Assembly: GCF_007990715.1 (NCBI RefSeq)
Contig: NZ_BJWY01000013.1
Span: forward strand, 1 to 64,000
Length of the DNA: 64,000 nt
Reading direction: 5' to 3'
From: Nocardia seriolae NBRC 15557
GTDB lineage: Bacteria > Actinomycetota > Actinomycetes > Mycobacteriales > Mycobacteriaceae
In this document: positions 34,692 to 44,020 of the stretch, piece by piece
Position numbering within the stretch: position 1 is the first letter of the stretch
Layout of the letters: every line of letters begins with the position of its first letter
Translations under genes and position numbers: made by a program
Notes under the pieces: model-generated
The model's database searches: none
What the model saw: the letters and a program-made list of their open reading frames with translations, nothing else
Told to the model about the DNA's origin: nothing

Positions 34692-35729
34692 CTACTTGGT
34701 GGCCTTGTCGTAGATCTGTGCCACCGAGCCGGTGTTGGGCGCGAACAGCTCCTTGTCCACGGCCTTCCAGCCACCCAGGTCGTCGATGGTGTACAGCTTG
34801 CCCGGGGTCGGGAAGTCCTTGACGTGGTCCGCGCGCACCTGCGGATCGACCGGGCGGAAACCGGCCGAGGCGAACGCCTCCTGGGCATCCTTGGTGTAGA
34901 GGAAGTCGCGGAAGGCGGTGGCCTGCTTGAGATTCTTGGCGTTCTTCAGCACCGCGACCGGGTTGTCGATGCGGAAGGTGGTGTCGGGCACGATGTGCTC
35001 GATCGGGTCGCCCTTGGTCTCGGAGAAGATGGCCTCGTTCTCGTAGCTGATCAGCACGTCGCCGGTGCCCTGCAGGAAGGCGTCGGTGGCCTCGCGGCCC
35101 GACTTGGGCTGCACGTGCACGTGGGTGAGCAGCTGGGTCAGGTAGTCCAGACCGGCCTGCGGGTTCTTGCCGCCCTCGCTCTTGGCGGCGTAGGGGGCCA
35201 GCAGGTTCCACTTGGCCGAACCCGAGGAGAACGGGTTGGGGGTCACGACGTCGACGCCCGGCTTGAGCAGGTCGTCCCAGCTCTTGATGCCCTTCGGATT
35301 GTTCTTGCGGACCGCGATGGCCACCACCGAACCGAACGGCACGCCCTTGTTGGCGTCGGCATTCCAGCCGGCGTCGACCAGACCGGCATCCACCAGGCGG
35401 GTGATGTCGGGCGCGACGGAGAAGCTCACCACGTCGGCCTCGGCCCCGTCCTTCACCTTGCGGGACTGATCGCCCGAGGGGCCGTACGAGGCCTGGAACT
35501 GGGTGCCCTTACCCGCGTCGGTCTTGTTGTAGACCGGAATCACCTTGTCGTAGGCGGCTTTCGCCACCGAGTAGGCGAACAGGTTGATATTGCCGCCGCC
35601 CCCGCCGGCCGCGCCGCCGTCCTTGGTGTCGCTGGAACCACCGCTGCACGCGGTGCTCACGGTGGCGGCAACCACGGTCAGGGCGACGGCGAAGGTGGTT
35701 CGGCGAGAGAAGCGAGCACTGCGGGACAT
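34692..35729 (-). CDS. Sulfate-binding lipoprotein
   Basis: The 345-residue periplasmic-type binding component of the transporter (CysP/SubI, compare Rv2400c). A signal peptide ends in VSTACSGG with the lipidated cysteine about residue 28. The sulfate-binding fold shows LFAYSVAKAAYDKVIPVYN, SYGPSGDQSRKVKDGAEADVV near 80-100, TPNPFSSGSAKWNLLAPYAA near 180 and SYENEAI near 245. ATG 35729 has AAAGG upstream. First gene of the operon cysP-cysT-cysW-cysA. Confidence 0.94.
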   Translation of the reverse strand: MSRSARFSRRTTFAVALTVVAATVSTACSGGSSDTKDGGAAGGGGGNINLFAYSVAKAAYDKVIPVYNKTDAGKGTQFQASYGPSGDQSRKVKDGAEADVVSFSVAPDITRLVDAGLVDAGWNADANKGVPFGSVVAIAVRKNNPKGIKSWDDLLKPGVDVVTPNPFSSGSAKWNLLAPYAAKSEGGKNPQAGLDYLTQLLTHVHVQPKSGREATDAFLQGTGDVLISYENEAIFSETKGDPIEHIVPDTTFRIDNPVAVLKNAKNLKQATAFRDFLYTKDAQEAFASAGFRPVDPQVRADHVKDFPTPGKLYTIDDLGGWKAVDKELFAPNTGSVAQIYDKATK

Positions 35730-36155
35730 CGGCGTGGACCTTTCGGGCGATCCACCGGTGGGAACATCGACCGGCGGAAATGAACGTGCTGCCGTAGACC
35801 CGCCGCGAGAATCACGCGACGGTGGCGCTCCGGCCCTGAGGCCGCCGGGGAAACGAACACGAACTGCGAAAAATGTGCGCGCCAAGTCTACTCAGACGTG
35901 CAGCAGTGCCCGATCGGCGATCAGCGACAGTGGATGTCAGCGACCGCGAGGCAGCCCACAGCGATCAACGCCAATTCATGGCGGACCCGGGGGAGAACAC
36001 TCGATGACACGCCGCGACCTTAGCAGAGCGGCACGTCAGGCCGCGAATTCGGAACGGGGGTTGAAATCGACTCGAGCACAACCCTGGCCCGACGCGGCAG
36101 ACTGTATCCGGGCGGCCCGATGCCGCATCGCCTGCTGACACCAACGGGGGAACAC
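35730..36155. other. Promoter region of the sulfate operon and M48 gene
   Basis: About 425 bp between divergent genes. A -10-like TAGACT on the minus strand (35885-35890) would give a leader of about 150 bases for cysP. That leader contains the palindrome CCACCGGTGG and a GGCC-rich hairpin. No SAM or other riboswitch was recognised, and no clear operator. Confidence 0.4.
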
Positions 36156-37199
36156 ATGACCACACCCGCTCGCATCCGCCGGGAGTTCCCCGGCATCTCC
36201 ACCCGCGCCTGGGAGCATCCCGCCGACCGCACCGCGCTGGTCGGGCTGCGGCAGCTGAGCGGATTCGACACCCTGCTGCGCACCCTGTCGGGGCTGCTGC
36301 AGGAACGCCAGCACCGGCTCATGTACCTGGCGACCGCGGTGCGGGTGGACGAGCGGCAGTTCGCCAATATCCATCAGCTGCGCGTGGACGCGGTCAGGAT
36401 CCTGGACGCGCAGCGCACGCCGGAGATGTTCGTGCTGCAGCACCCGGAGGCCAATGCCTTCACCATCGGCATGGACCGGCCCTTCATCGTGCTCACCACC
36501 GGGCTGCTGGATCTGCTCGACGCCGAGGAGCTGCGGTTCGTGGTCGGCCACGAGCTCGGGCACGCGCTGTCCGGGCACGCGGTCTACCGGACCATGCTCA
36601 TGCATCTGATGCGGCTGGCGGCCAATATCGGCTGGATGCCGGTGGGCGGCTGGGCATTGCGCGCGATCGTGGCGGCGCTGCTGGAGTGGAGCCGCAAGTC
36701 CGAGCTCTCCGGCGACCGGGCCGGGCTGCTGGCCGGGCAGGACGTGGAGGCCTCGGTCCGGGTGCACATGAAGCTGGCGGGCGGGTCGCGGGTGGACCAG
36801 ATGAGCCACGCCGCCTTCCTGGCCCAGGCCGACGACTACGACCGGGCGGGCGACCTGCGCGACGGGGTGCTCAAACTGCTGAACCTGGAATTGCAGACCC
36901 ACCCGTTCTCGGTGCTGCGGGCGGCGGAGCTGCGGCGCTGGATCGCCAGCGGCGACTACGACCGCATCCTCGACGGCCGATACCCGCGCCGGGATCAGGA
37001 CAAGGACGTTCGGATCAGCGAGGAGATCAAGCACGCCGCACGGTCGTACCGGGAGAATTTCGAGCAGTCCGCAGACCCCCTGATCCGCACCGTGCGCAAC
37101 CTGGGCCGGGACTTCGGCGAGACGGTCGGCACGGTGGGTCAGGAAGTCAGCGAAACACTGTCGAAACTGGGCAAGCGGATCCGCGGATCCGACGACTAG
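36156..37199 (+). CDS. M48-family metallopeptidase
   Basis: A 347-residue zinc peptidase. The zinc motif HELGH lies at about residues 131-135 in VVGHELGHALSGH, and the third ligand is in KSELSGDRAG about 48 residues later. The N-terminal part has the M48 pattern of a mature-enzyme domain (EMFVLQHPEANAFTIGMDRPFIVL). Hydrophobic stretches around the site (LMHLMRLAANIGWMPVGGWAL) suggest membrane association. Such peptidases handle membrane or stress-damaged proteins. It is divergent from cysP and overlaps the next gene tail-to-tail by 4 bp. Confidence 0.88.
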   Translation: MTTPARIRREFPGISTRAWEHPADRTALVGLRQLSGFDTLLRTLSGLLQERQHRLMYLATAVRVDERQFANIHQLRVDAVRILDAQRTPEMFVLQHPEANAFTIGMDRPFIVLTTGLLDLLDAEELRFVVGHELGHALSGHAVYRTMLMHLMRLAANIGWMPVGGWALRAIVAALLEWSRKSELSGDRAGLLAGQDVEASVRVHMKLAGGSRVDQMSHAAFLAQADDYDRAGDLRDGVLKLLNLELQTHPFSVLRAAELRRWIASGDYDRILDGRYPRRDQDKDVRISEEIKHAARSYRENFEQSADPLIRTVRNLGRDFGETVGTVGQEVSETLSKLGKRIRGSDD

Positions 37200-37453
37200 T
37201 CCTCGGGGTCGACGACCGGCGGGGTCTCGAAGATGTCGAGCAGCCACTCCTCGGTGGCGCTCTCGGCGTCCTCCTCGTCGGGGCGGATGCGGTTGCTCAG
37301 GCGGACGCCCAGACCCAGCAGCTGGGCGGCCTTCACCATTTCGAGGGCCTCGTCGGGGCCGCAGTAGTGGGTGGCGATCAGACGGGGCTCGTCGTCGAAG
37401 TCCTCTTCGGACAACAGCGTCTCCACTTCCAGACCTTCATCGGTTGTTGACAT
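37196..37453 (-). CDS. Hypothetical acidic protein, 85 aa
   Basis: A small, strongly acidic cytoplasmic protein (LEVETLLSEEDFDDEPRL, then ALEMVKAAQLLGLGVRL and RPDEEDAESATEEWLLDIF). The pattern suggests a compact alpha/beta fold but no family is recognised. The gene converges on the M48 peptidase gene. Confidence 0.65.
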   Translation of the reverse strand: MSTTDEGLEVETLLSEEDFDDEPRLIATHYCGPDEALEMVKAAQLLGLGVRLSNRIRPDEEDAESATEEWLLDIFETPPVVDPED

Positions 37454-37502
37454 GGGTCTGCACAGTACGCGGAGAATTCGCCGCAGCGGTACCGAAACCC
37501 GC

Positions 37503-37817
37503 TCAGCGAGTGAACAACCAGGCGACGACTACGAGAACAAGAAGTGCGATCAGGGCAAGCTGGACACGGGAGCGAGGCATCTCAGGCGGCTTCCTTCCGG
37601 ATGCGGCGCGGCTGCGCGCGGGGACCGCGGCCTCCCGGGCGGCGACCCGGTCGCGGCCCAGCACGTGCAGCACCACTCGCAGCGTCCGGTCGAGCAGGTA
37701 GGCGATGGCCAGGCAGACCGGCACCATGGCGGCCAGCACCACCGCGAACTGGGGAACGAAGGGCAGACCTGCCACCCACAGTTCGACGCTGTCCCACCAA
37801 TTTGCAATCGCATGCAC
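37503..37817 (-). CDS. Small membrane protein, 104 aa
   Basis: Two hydrophobic segments, FAVVLAAMVPVCLAIAYLL (about residues 23-42) and VQLALIALLVLVVVAWLF at the C-terminus, are separated by a basic loop (RDRVAAREAAVPARSRAASGRK). A GTG at 37817 is taken as start, since the ATG at 37813 is in another frame. Family not recognised. The gene is divergent from the trehalase gene. Confidence 0.55.
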   Translation of the reverse strand: MHAIANWWDSVELWVAGLPFVPQFAVVLAAMVPVCLAIAYLLDRTLRVVLHVLGRDRVAAREAAVPARSRAASGRKPPEMPRSRVQLALIALLVLVVVAWLFTR

Positions 37818-37872
37818 GGACCCCAGCCTAGGCCGAATGGCGGATGGTGGACGATTCGGGCCGTCCGGACAC

Positions 37873-39954
37873 ATGATGTTGGGTATGGAGTCGTACGACG
37901 AACCGGAGTCCATGGACCGGCCGCTCGGCAGTGAGCTCGGCGTTGATCCCGGCACCGATTTCGACGATCCTCCCGAGGTAGACGCCCCTCGCGACCCCCT
38001 GTTGCCCGCCGACCCGTCGATGTCGGACAGCTTCCTGCCCTCCCCCACCGGTGGCATGCATCACTCGGTGTTTCCCCCCATCGACGACTACGCCTTCCTG
38101 TCCGACTGCGAGACCAACTGCCTCATCGCCCGCAATGGCTCGGTGGAGTGGATGTGCGTCCCGCGCCCGGACTCGGCCAGCATCTTCGGGGCCATGCTCG
38201 ACCGCAGCGCCGGGCACTTCCGCATCGGCCCCTACGGGCGCAATGTGCCTGCCGCGCGGCGGTATCTGCCGGGCGGGCTGATCGTGGAGACCACCTGGCA
38301 GACCGAGACCGGCTGGCTCATCGTGCGCGACGCGCTGGTGCTGGGCCCGTGGCACAACAACCGCTCGCGCAGCCGCACCCACAAGCGCACCCCCATGGAC
38401 TGGGATGCCGAGCACATCCTGCTGCGCACGGTGAAATGCGTGAACGGCGTGGTCGAGCTGGAGATGAGCTGCGAGCCCGCCTTCGACTACCATCGCGGCC
38501 CGGCCGTCTGGCACTACAGCGGCGACGTGTACGAACAGGCCAGCGCCACCTGCGATATCGAGGGCTGCCCGCCATTGACCCTCAATACCAATCTGCGGCT
38601 GGGCCTGGAGGGCCGGGAGGCGCGGGCGCGCACCCGGATGAAGGAGGGCGACGAGGTCTTCGTCGCACTGTCCTGGTCGGACCTGCCGCCGCCGCGCACC
38701 TTCGCCGAGGCGGCGGAGAAGATGTGGCAGACCACCGAATGCTGGCGGCAGTGGATCACTCTGGGGCGCTTCCCCGATCATCCGTGGCGCGGCTATCTGC
38801 AACGCAGCGCGCTGACCCTCAAGGGCCTCACCTACGCGCCGACCGGGGCGCTGCTGGCGGCCGCCACCACCTCGCTGCCGGAAACCCCGGGCGGGGAACG
38901 CAACTGGGACTACCGCTACACCTGGGTGCGCGACTCCAGCTTCGCGCTGTGGGGCCTCTACACCATGGGCCTGGACCGGGAGGCCGACGACTTCTTCGCC
39001 TTCCTGCACGATGTGGCCACCGACGGCAATGGGAATGCCGTTCCGCTGCAGGTGCTCTACGGCATCGGCGGCGAGCGCGAGATCACCGAATCCGAACTCC
39101 CCCACCTGTCCGGCTATGACGGCGCGCAACCCGTGCGCATCGGCAACGGCGCGTACAACCAGGAACAGCACGATGTCTGGGGCACCATCCTGGATTCGGT
39201 TTACCTGCACGTGAAATCGCGGCAGCAGGTGCCGGAGACCTTGTGGCCCATGCTGGAACGGCAGGTGCAGGCGGCGATCGAGAACTGGCGCAAGCCCGAT
39301 CGCGGCATCTGGGAGGTGCGCGGCGAGCCGCAGCACTTCACCTCGTCCAAGGTGATGTGCTGGGTGGCGCTGGACCGCGGCGCGAAACTGGCCGAGCTGC
39401 ACGGGGAATTCGACTACGCCAAGAAATGGCACGACCTCGCCGAGGAGGTCCGCGCCGACATCCTCGACCACGGCGTCAACTCCGCGGGCGTGTTCACCCA
39501 GAGCTACGGCAGCGACAGCCTCGACGCCTCCCTGCTGCTGGTGGTGCTGACCCGCTTCCTGCCGCCCACCGACCACCGGGTGCGGGCCACCGTGCTGGCC
39601 ATCGCCGACGACCTCACCGAGAACGGCCTGGTGCTGCGCTACCGCACCGAGACCACCGACGACGGCCTGTCCGGCGCGGAGGGCTCGTTCACCATCTGCT
39701 CGTTCTGGCTGGTGTCGGCACTGGTGGAAATCGGTGAGCTGCAACGTGCCCGGCAGCTGTGCGAGCGGCTGCTCGGCTATGCCAGCCCGCTCAAGCTCTA
39801 CGCCGAGGAGATCGACTCGCGCACCGGGCGGCACCTGGGCAACTTCCCGCAGGCGTTCACCCACCTGGCGTTGATCAACGCGGTCATGCACGTGATCAGG
39901 GCCGAGGAGTCGCGCAGCGCCAGCCACTTCAGCCCGGCGCATCCGGGACGCTGA
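37873..39954 (+). CDS. Trehalase, glycoside hydrolase family 15
   Basis: A 693-residue intracellular GH15 enzyme very similar along its length to mycobacterial trehalase Rv2402 as recalled. The N-terminal beta domain has PPIDDYAFLSDCETNCLIA and GSVEWMCVPRPDSASIFGA. The catalytic barrel has ERNWDYRYTWVRDSSFALWGLY near residue 345 and EGSFTICSFWLVSALVEIGE near 605, regions carrying the two acidic catalytic residues. It splits trehalose, released during mycolate transfer, into glucose. The first 60 residues are variable and acidic, and the start is uncertain among ATGs at 37873, 37876 and 37885. Confidence 0.92.
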   Translation: MMLGMESYDEPESMDRPLGSELGVDPGTDFDDPPEVDAPRDPLLPADPSMSDSFLPSPTGGMHHSVFPPIDDYAFLSDCETNCLIARNGSVEWMCVPRPDSASIFGAMLDRSAGHFRIGPYGRNVPAARRYLPGGLIVETTWQTETGWLIVRDALVLGPWHNNRSRSRTHKRTPMDWDAEHILLRTVKCVNGVVELEMSCEPAFDYHRGPAVWHYSGDVYEQASATCDIEGCPPLTLNTNLRLGLEGREARARTRMKEGDEVFVALSWSDLPPPRTFAEAAEKMWQTTECWRQWITLGRFPDHPWRGYLQRSALTLKGLTYAPTGALLAAATTSLPETPGGERNWDYRYTWVRDSSFALWGLYTMGLDREADDFFAFLHDVATDGNGNAVPLQVLYGIGGEREITESELPHLSGYDGAQPVRIGNGAYNQEQHDVWGTILDSVYLHVKSRQQVPETLWPMLERQVQAAIENWRKPDRGIWEVRGEPQHFTSSKVMCWVALDRGAKLAELHGEFDYAKKWHDLAEEVRADILDHGVNSAGVFTQSYGSDSLDASLLLVVLTRFLPPTDHRVRATVLAIADDLTENGLVLRYRTETTDDGLSGAEGSFTICSFWLVSALVEIGELQRARQLCERLLGYASPLKLYAEEIDSRTGRHLGNFPQAFTHLALINAVMHVIRAEESRSASHFSPAHPGR

Positions 39955-39974
39955 ACGAAAGAAGACGCCGGACG

Positions 39975-40010
39975 AAAGAAGTCGGCCGCTTTCGACGGCC
40001 GACTTCCTTT
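39975..40010. terminator. Bidirectional terminator between trehalase and dynamin genes
   Basis: GAAGTCGGCCG (39978-39988) and CGGCCGACTTC (39996-40006) form a perfect 11-bp stem with a 7-base loop. AAA lies on the left and CTTT on the right, so it can stop both converging transcripts. Confidence 0.8.
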
Positions 40011-40028
40011 CCGTACGAGGGGTTCTCG

Positions 40029-41837
40029 TCAGTACGAGGGATTCTCACCCATGCTGTCGGCGTGCTCGCGGATCTCGCGCAACCGCACCAGCGAGCGCTC
40101 GATCTCGGTGAGCCGGGCCTCGCGGCCCGCGCCCGAGCTCACGGTGGCCGCCTCCTCCGCGGCGCGCAGCGAGGCGTCCACCGAACGCAGTGTGGCCGTG
40201 GCGATCTCGGTGAAGTGATCGCGCAGGCTGCGCTGCACCGACCGCAGCCGGTAGCGGGACTCCTTGCTGACCTGGAAGATCACATCGTCCATCAGCCGGG
40301 CCACCGCCAGCTTGGCCTCGGCCTGGCGGCGCGCGCGGCGGGCCTTGCGGTCGTCCCACAGCGCGTTGCCGCCCAGCAGCACCGCCGCGCCGACCGAGTA
40401 CTGGTTCACCAGCGACATGTGCAGCAGGCTGGTGACCAGGCCGACCATGAGCAGGCCGCCGTAGGAGCCGCGCAGCGCGGTCAGGACCTGTTGCGTGATA
40501 CCGAGTTTGGCGCTGTCCAGATTGTCCAGCGCCGCCACCGGTTCCAGCACCTCGCCGACATCGCCGGGATTGTCGAGCTTGAGATCCGGGGTGGGGATGC
40601 CGCTGTCGGGGAACTTCGCCGCCACCTGCTCGGCCAGCTCCACCGAGCGGTAGTGGGCGATGACGAAGTTCTCCTCCACCGCCTCGCAGATCTTGGCGTC
40701 CAGGTCCGCGCCGAAATCGGCCCAGCCCTTGACCGGATCGCCCTTGGTGATGTCGGCCTCGGCGTCGCGGATCAGGCTGCGCAGCCGGTGCCGCAGGTCG
40801 TGCTCGGTGTCGGCCATCAGCTCGCCCGCGCCGTCGGCCAGGGTCACCTGCCAGTTGGCGGTGCGCTGACGCAGCTGCTCGGCCTCCTCGCGGGTGCGGC
40901 GCAGCTGCTCGGTGATGACGGTGAGTCGGCGCGGATCCCGCAGCGTCTCGGCCTCGCTGCGCAGTGCCAGCGCCAGATGGTCGGTGATGAGCGCGACGTC
41001 GCGCACGGCGGCCCGCACGGCCACCGCGTCGGCGCGGCCCAGCACGTACGAGCGCAGGTGGTCGAGCAGTTGCGGCACACCGGATTCCAGGTCCAGCTGA
41101 TGATCGGAACCGGCCTTGGCGTGCAGCCGGGCCGAGGCGGGCGCGACCGCGAAGGCCAGCCCGGCGTCGTCGAGCAGCTGCCGATCGTGCTGCTGCACCT
41201 GCGGCCAGTGCGGATACTGGTCGATCTTGTTGAGCACGCAGACGACGGTCGGGCACACCTGCTGGATGCGCTGCAGCTGCTCGATCTGGGCCGGGGTGAA
41301 CGGCGCGCCCGCGTCCGCGACGTAGAGCACCGCGTCCGCGGCGGCGATGAGCGACCAGGCGGCCGGGGTGTCGGCGGGCGAGCCCGGCGAGTCCAGCACC
41401 ACGAAGCCCTCCGCCAAAAGCGGGCTGGGCTGGGTGAATTCGGCGCGGATCACCTCACCGGAGGCCAGCTCGGCCAGTGCCGCCCGCGGATCCACCGGCG
41501 TGCGCCGGGCATTGCCGCCCGGGCCCGGGGTCACCAGCGTGGCACTGGGCTGCGGCCCGTACTCGGCGATCACCGGCACGCTGGGCCGGCCCTCGGTGGC
41601 GCTCACCGCGGCCCCGACCAGGCTGTTGACCAGCGTGCTCATGCCGGACTTGGACTCGCCGACCACGACCAGCCGCACCCGCGGATCGGTCAGGCGCGCC
41701 CGGGCGATACCCAGGCGGCCGGACAGATCCAACCGGCCGGAGGCATGGGTCAGTTCGAGCAGCCGATCGAGCAGCTCGACCAGCGGACCCAGCGCATCGG
41801 GATTCTTCACCGCGACCTGATGTCCGGCGACGCTCAC
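40029..41837 (-). CDS. Dynamin-like GTPase with altered P-loop
   Basis: A 602-residue dynamin-family protein related to mycobacterial IniA/IniC. The G1 loop reads GESKSGMST, so the usual lysine of G-x4-G-K-S/T is methionine (residue 66). G3 (LDSPGS) and G4 (LNKIDQ) look normal. The C-terminal half is long helical sequence around a hydrophobic hairpin (GGLLMVGLVTSLLHM, then QYSVGAAVLLGG, about 475-510) suited to membrane insertion. Bacterial dynamins remodel or protect membranes. Its start overlaps the proline-rich gene by 4 bp. Loss of the lysine may abolish or alter nucleotide hydrolysis. Confidence 0.8.
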   Translation of the reverse strand: MSVAGHQVAVKNPDALGPLVELLDRLLELTHASGRLDLSGRLGIARARLTDPRVRLVVVGESKSGMSTLVNSLVGAAVSATEGRPSVPVIAEYGPQPSATLVTPGPGGNARRTPVDPRAALAELASGEVIRAEFTQPSPLLAEGFVVLDSPGSPADTPAAWSLIAAADAVLYVADAGAPFTPAQIEQLQRIQQVCPTVVCVLNKIDQYPHWPQVQQHDRQLLDDAGLAFAVAPASARLHAKAGSDHQLDLESGVPQLLDHLRSYVLGRADAVAVRAAVRDVALITDHLALALRSEAETLRDPRRLTVITEQLRRTREEAEQLRQRTANWQVTLADGAGELMADTEHDLRHRLRSLIRDAEADITKGDPVKGWADFGADLDAKICEAVEENFVIAHYRSVELAEQVAAKFPDSGIPTPDLKLDNPGDVGEVLEPVAALDNLDSAKLGITQQVLTALRGSYGGLLMVGLVTSLLHMSLVNQYSVGAAVLLGGNALWDDRKARRARRQAEAKLAVARLMDDVIFQVSKESRYRLRSVQRSLRDHFTEIATATLRSVDASLRAAEEAATVSSGAGREARLTEIERSLVRLREIREHADSMGENPSY

Positions 41838-44020
41838 AGCAGCAGCATGTGATTGCCCGGATCCGGTGCCGGGGTGTGGTGGGCATCGACGAACGAGGCA
41901 TCGGGCGTCAGGCCGGAGAACAGACCGGCATCGTGCACCAGCAGACCGCCGTCGTGCACCGACATCGGGTGCAGCCCGGAGTCGTCGGCGATCGGCAGCG
42001 CACCCGAATCGTAGTGATCCGCAATGGGTTTCACCGGCACCGGCTCGATGTGCGCGGGCGTGGTGATGGGGGCCTGCACGGTCGGGACCGGGGCGACGGT
42101 CGGGGCGGGCGCGACCGAGACGGTCGGCTGCGGGGTGTGGACCGGCTCCGGAGCCACCGTCGGGGCGGGCGCGACCGACACCTGCGGCTGGGTCGTGGGC
42201 GCGGTCGGCACATGGGTCGGCACCGCGTCGTCGGTCGGCACGGTCGGGGTGCTGCCGTGGCCGCCGGGCTCATCGGCCGGCGTGTGCGGCTTGGTGGTGA
42301 TGTCGTCCTTGCCGCCGGGATTCGCCGGCGGGGTGACGGGCGTGGTCACCGCGGTACCCGGCTTGGTGATCTCGGTGTCCGGGTTCGGCACCTTGATGGT
42401 CGGGACCGGGGGCACGGTGGTGAGCACCGGCGCGGGCTCGATGGTGGCCGGGGCGCTCAGGTGCGGCGCGGGGGCCGGCGCGGCCGTCACCGGCTTGTCG
42501 ACCAGCGTGGCCGGATGACCCGGCGCGGACGGCTCACCACCGGCCGGCACCGGCTGCTTGCCGTGGTCGTACAGCGCGGGCGCGGCCACGGCGGCGGGCG
42601 CGGTCAGCGGGGACGGGCCGCCGTGCGTCGAAAGCAGGTTCGCGATCGGCTGATTGGCGGCGTCGGGCTGAATGGTGGTCTGCAACGGTGTCACCGCCAC
42701 CGGCTGGGCGACGGGCACCGGCGCGACCACGACCGGCGCGGTGGGTGCGGGCACCACGGGCGCGGCGACCGGGGCGGGCGCGGGGGCCGGGGTGAACGTC
42801 ACCGGCGCGGCCGGAGCCGACGGCGCGGGCGTGCCGAGCACGGGCGCGGCCGGTTGCGCGGCAACCGGGCTCGGCGCGCCGAGCCCGCCGACCGGCGCGG
42901 TCGAAGCAGGAGCGGTGGACGAGGTCAAAGGCGTACCGGTCGGCGAATTCGAACCGGGCACAGCGGAAGTGGGTGTCGCGCCCGCGGGAGCGTCCGAGGC
43001 ACCGTGCGCCGGAAGGGAATTCGCGGCGGCGGGCGTGGCCGATCCCGGCGTGTTCGCCGACTGGCCCGGGTTGGCGGAGGCCCCCGGCACACCGTTCGCA
43101 CCGGCATTGGGCTGGTTCGCGTACGCCGGGCCGCCGTGCGAAAGGCTGTTGCTCACCTGCTGATTGAAGGCATCGAGCTGATGCCCCACATCGCCCAGGC
43201 CGACATCGACCTTGAGATCCGAGCGGAACCAGATGCCGTCCAGCCCGATGTGCGCGTCCACGGTCCAGTTGGTGCCGACGAACGCGCCGACACCCTGTCC
43301 ATCGGTGTGTCCGATGCCGCCGATGCCGTCGAAGGCACCCGGCTGGTGCCCCACGTCGGCGCCGGGCACGAACGAGCCGTTCGTCATGCCGGGCACATGC
43401 ATGCCGCCGGTCCCGGGCAGTCCGAAGCCGGGCAGGTGCTGCAGGAAGTTGGGCTCGGGCAGCTCGGCGGCGGGCAGGTGCGGCTGGGCCGTCACGGTCT
43501 CGGACTGCCCGAGCTGCTCGGGCATCCAGGCCGGGTGCTGGCCGTAGCCGGGCGGACCACCGACGCCGGGATCCGAATCCGGCAGGCCGAGGCCCTGGAA
43601 GCCGGACAGGGCCGCGGGGTTCTGCGGGACCGAATCGAACGAGGTCGGGAACAGGCCCGCGTCGGTGCCGCGCTCGAGGCCGTGGTCGAAACCGTCGAGA
43701 CGGTGGAACGGCGTGTTCACCAGCGCCACAGGCGCGTGATGCTGCGGCGGCATCGAGTCCGGCGTCAGATCGGGGAAGGCCTTGGTCGGGCTGGGAGCCT
43801 CGGGCTGCGGGTCGTTGACCTGCGACCAGCCCACCTGCTTGGAGTCGTGGGTGATGGCCGGGGTGCCGCCGCGGCTGCCGCCCGCGGCGATCAGCGCGCC
43901 GCCGGTGACATACGCGCCTGCCCTGGCCACGCGCGCTACACCGTTGGCAATGTGATACGCGGCGTCCCCGCCGTTGTCATCGGCGCCGGCAGCATCGTCG
44001 AGGGGCAGATCACGTGTCAT
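41834..44020 (-). CDS. Proline/alanine-rich protein coupled to dynamin gene
   Basis: A 728-residue protein without signal peptide. Residues 1-65 contain an alanine/glycine helix-prone stretch (DAAYHIANGVARVARAGAYV). The middle (about 200-290) is glycine- and histidine-rich with VGTNWTVDAHIGLDGIWFR. From about 300 to 680 it is low-complexity Pro/Ala/Thr/Val sequence, including two copies of VSVAPAPTVAP. It ends HHTPAPDPGNHMLLL. The layout recalls IniB, which precedes iniA in mycobacteria, but direct sequence similarity is not evident. The 4-bp overlap with the dynamin gene implies a joint function. Confidence 0.65.
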   Translation of the reverse strand: MTRDLPLDDAAGADDNGGDAAYHIANGVARVARAGAYVTGGALIAAGGSRGGTPAITHDSKQVGWSQVNDPQPEAPSPTKAFPDLTPDSMPPQHHAPVALVNTPFHRLDGFDHGLERGTDAGLFPTSFDSVPQNPAALSGFQGLGLPDSDPGVGGPPGYGQHPAWMPEQLGQSETVTAQPHLPAAELPEPNFLQHLPGFGLPGTGGMHVPGMTNGSFVPGADVGHQPGAFDGIGGIGHTDGQGVGAFVGTNWTVDAHIGLDGIWFRSDLKVDVGLGDVGHQLDAFNQQVSNSLSHGGPAYANQPNAGANGVPGASANPGQSANTPGSATPAAANSLPAHGASDAPAGATPTSAVPGSNSPTGTPLTSSTAPASTAPVGGLGAPSPVAAQPAAPVLGTPAPSAPAAPVTFTPAPAPAPVAAPVVPAPTAPVVVAPVPVAQPVAVTPLQTTIQPDAANQPIANLLSTHGGPSPLTAPAAVAAPALYDHGKQPVPAGGEPSAPGHPATLVDKPVTAAPAPAPHLSAPATIEPAPVLTTVPPVPTIKVPNPDTEITKPGTAVTTPVTPPANPGGKDDITTKPHTPADEPGGHGSTPTVPTDDAVPTHVPTAPTTQPQVSVAPAPTVAPEPVHTPQPTVSVAPAPTVAPVPTVQAPITTPAHIEPVPVKPIADHYDSGALPIADDSGLHPMSVHDGGLLVHDAGLFSGLTPDASFVDAHHTPAPDPGNHMLLL

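Noticed and set aside
35678-35860. Possible cysteine-type leader peptide before the sulfate operon
   Set aside because: A frame contains LRQHVHFRRS, slightly like actinobacterial leader peptides with R-x-HVD-x-x-R, but it has no stop before the cysP gene and no clear ribosome site or cysteine run.
42090-42180. Minisatellite in the proline-rich gene
   Set aside because: Two copies of a 20-bp unit encode VSVAPAPTVAP, but only two are clear and they lie within a generally low-complexity coding region, so no separate repeat feature is claimed.
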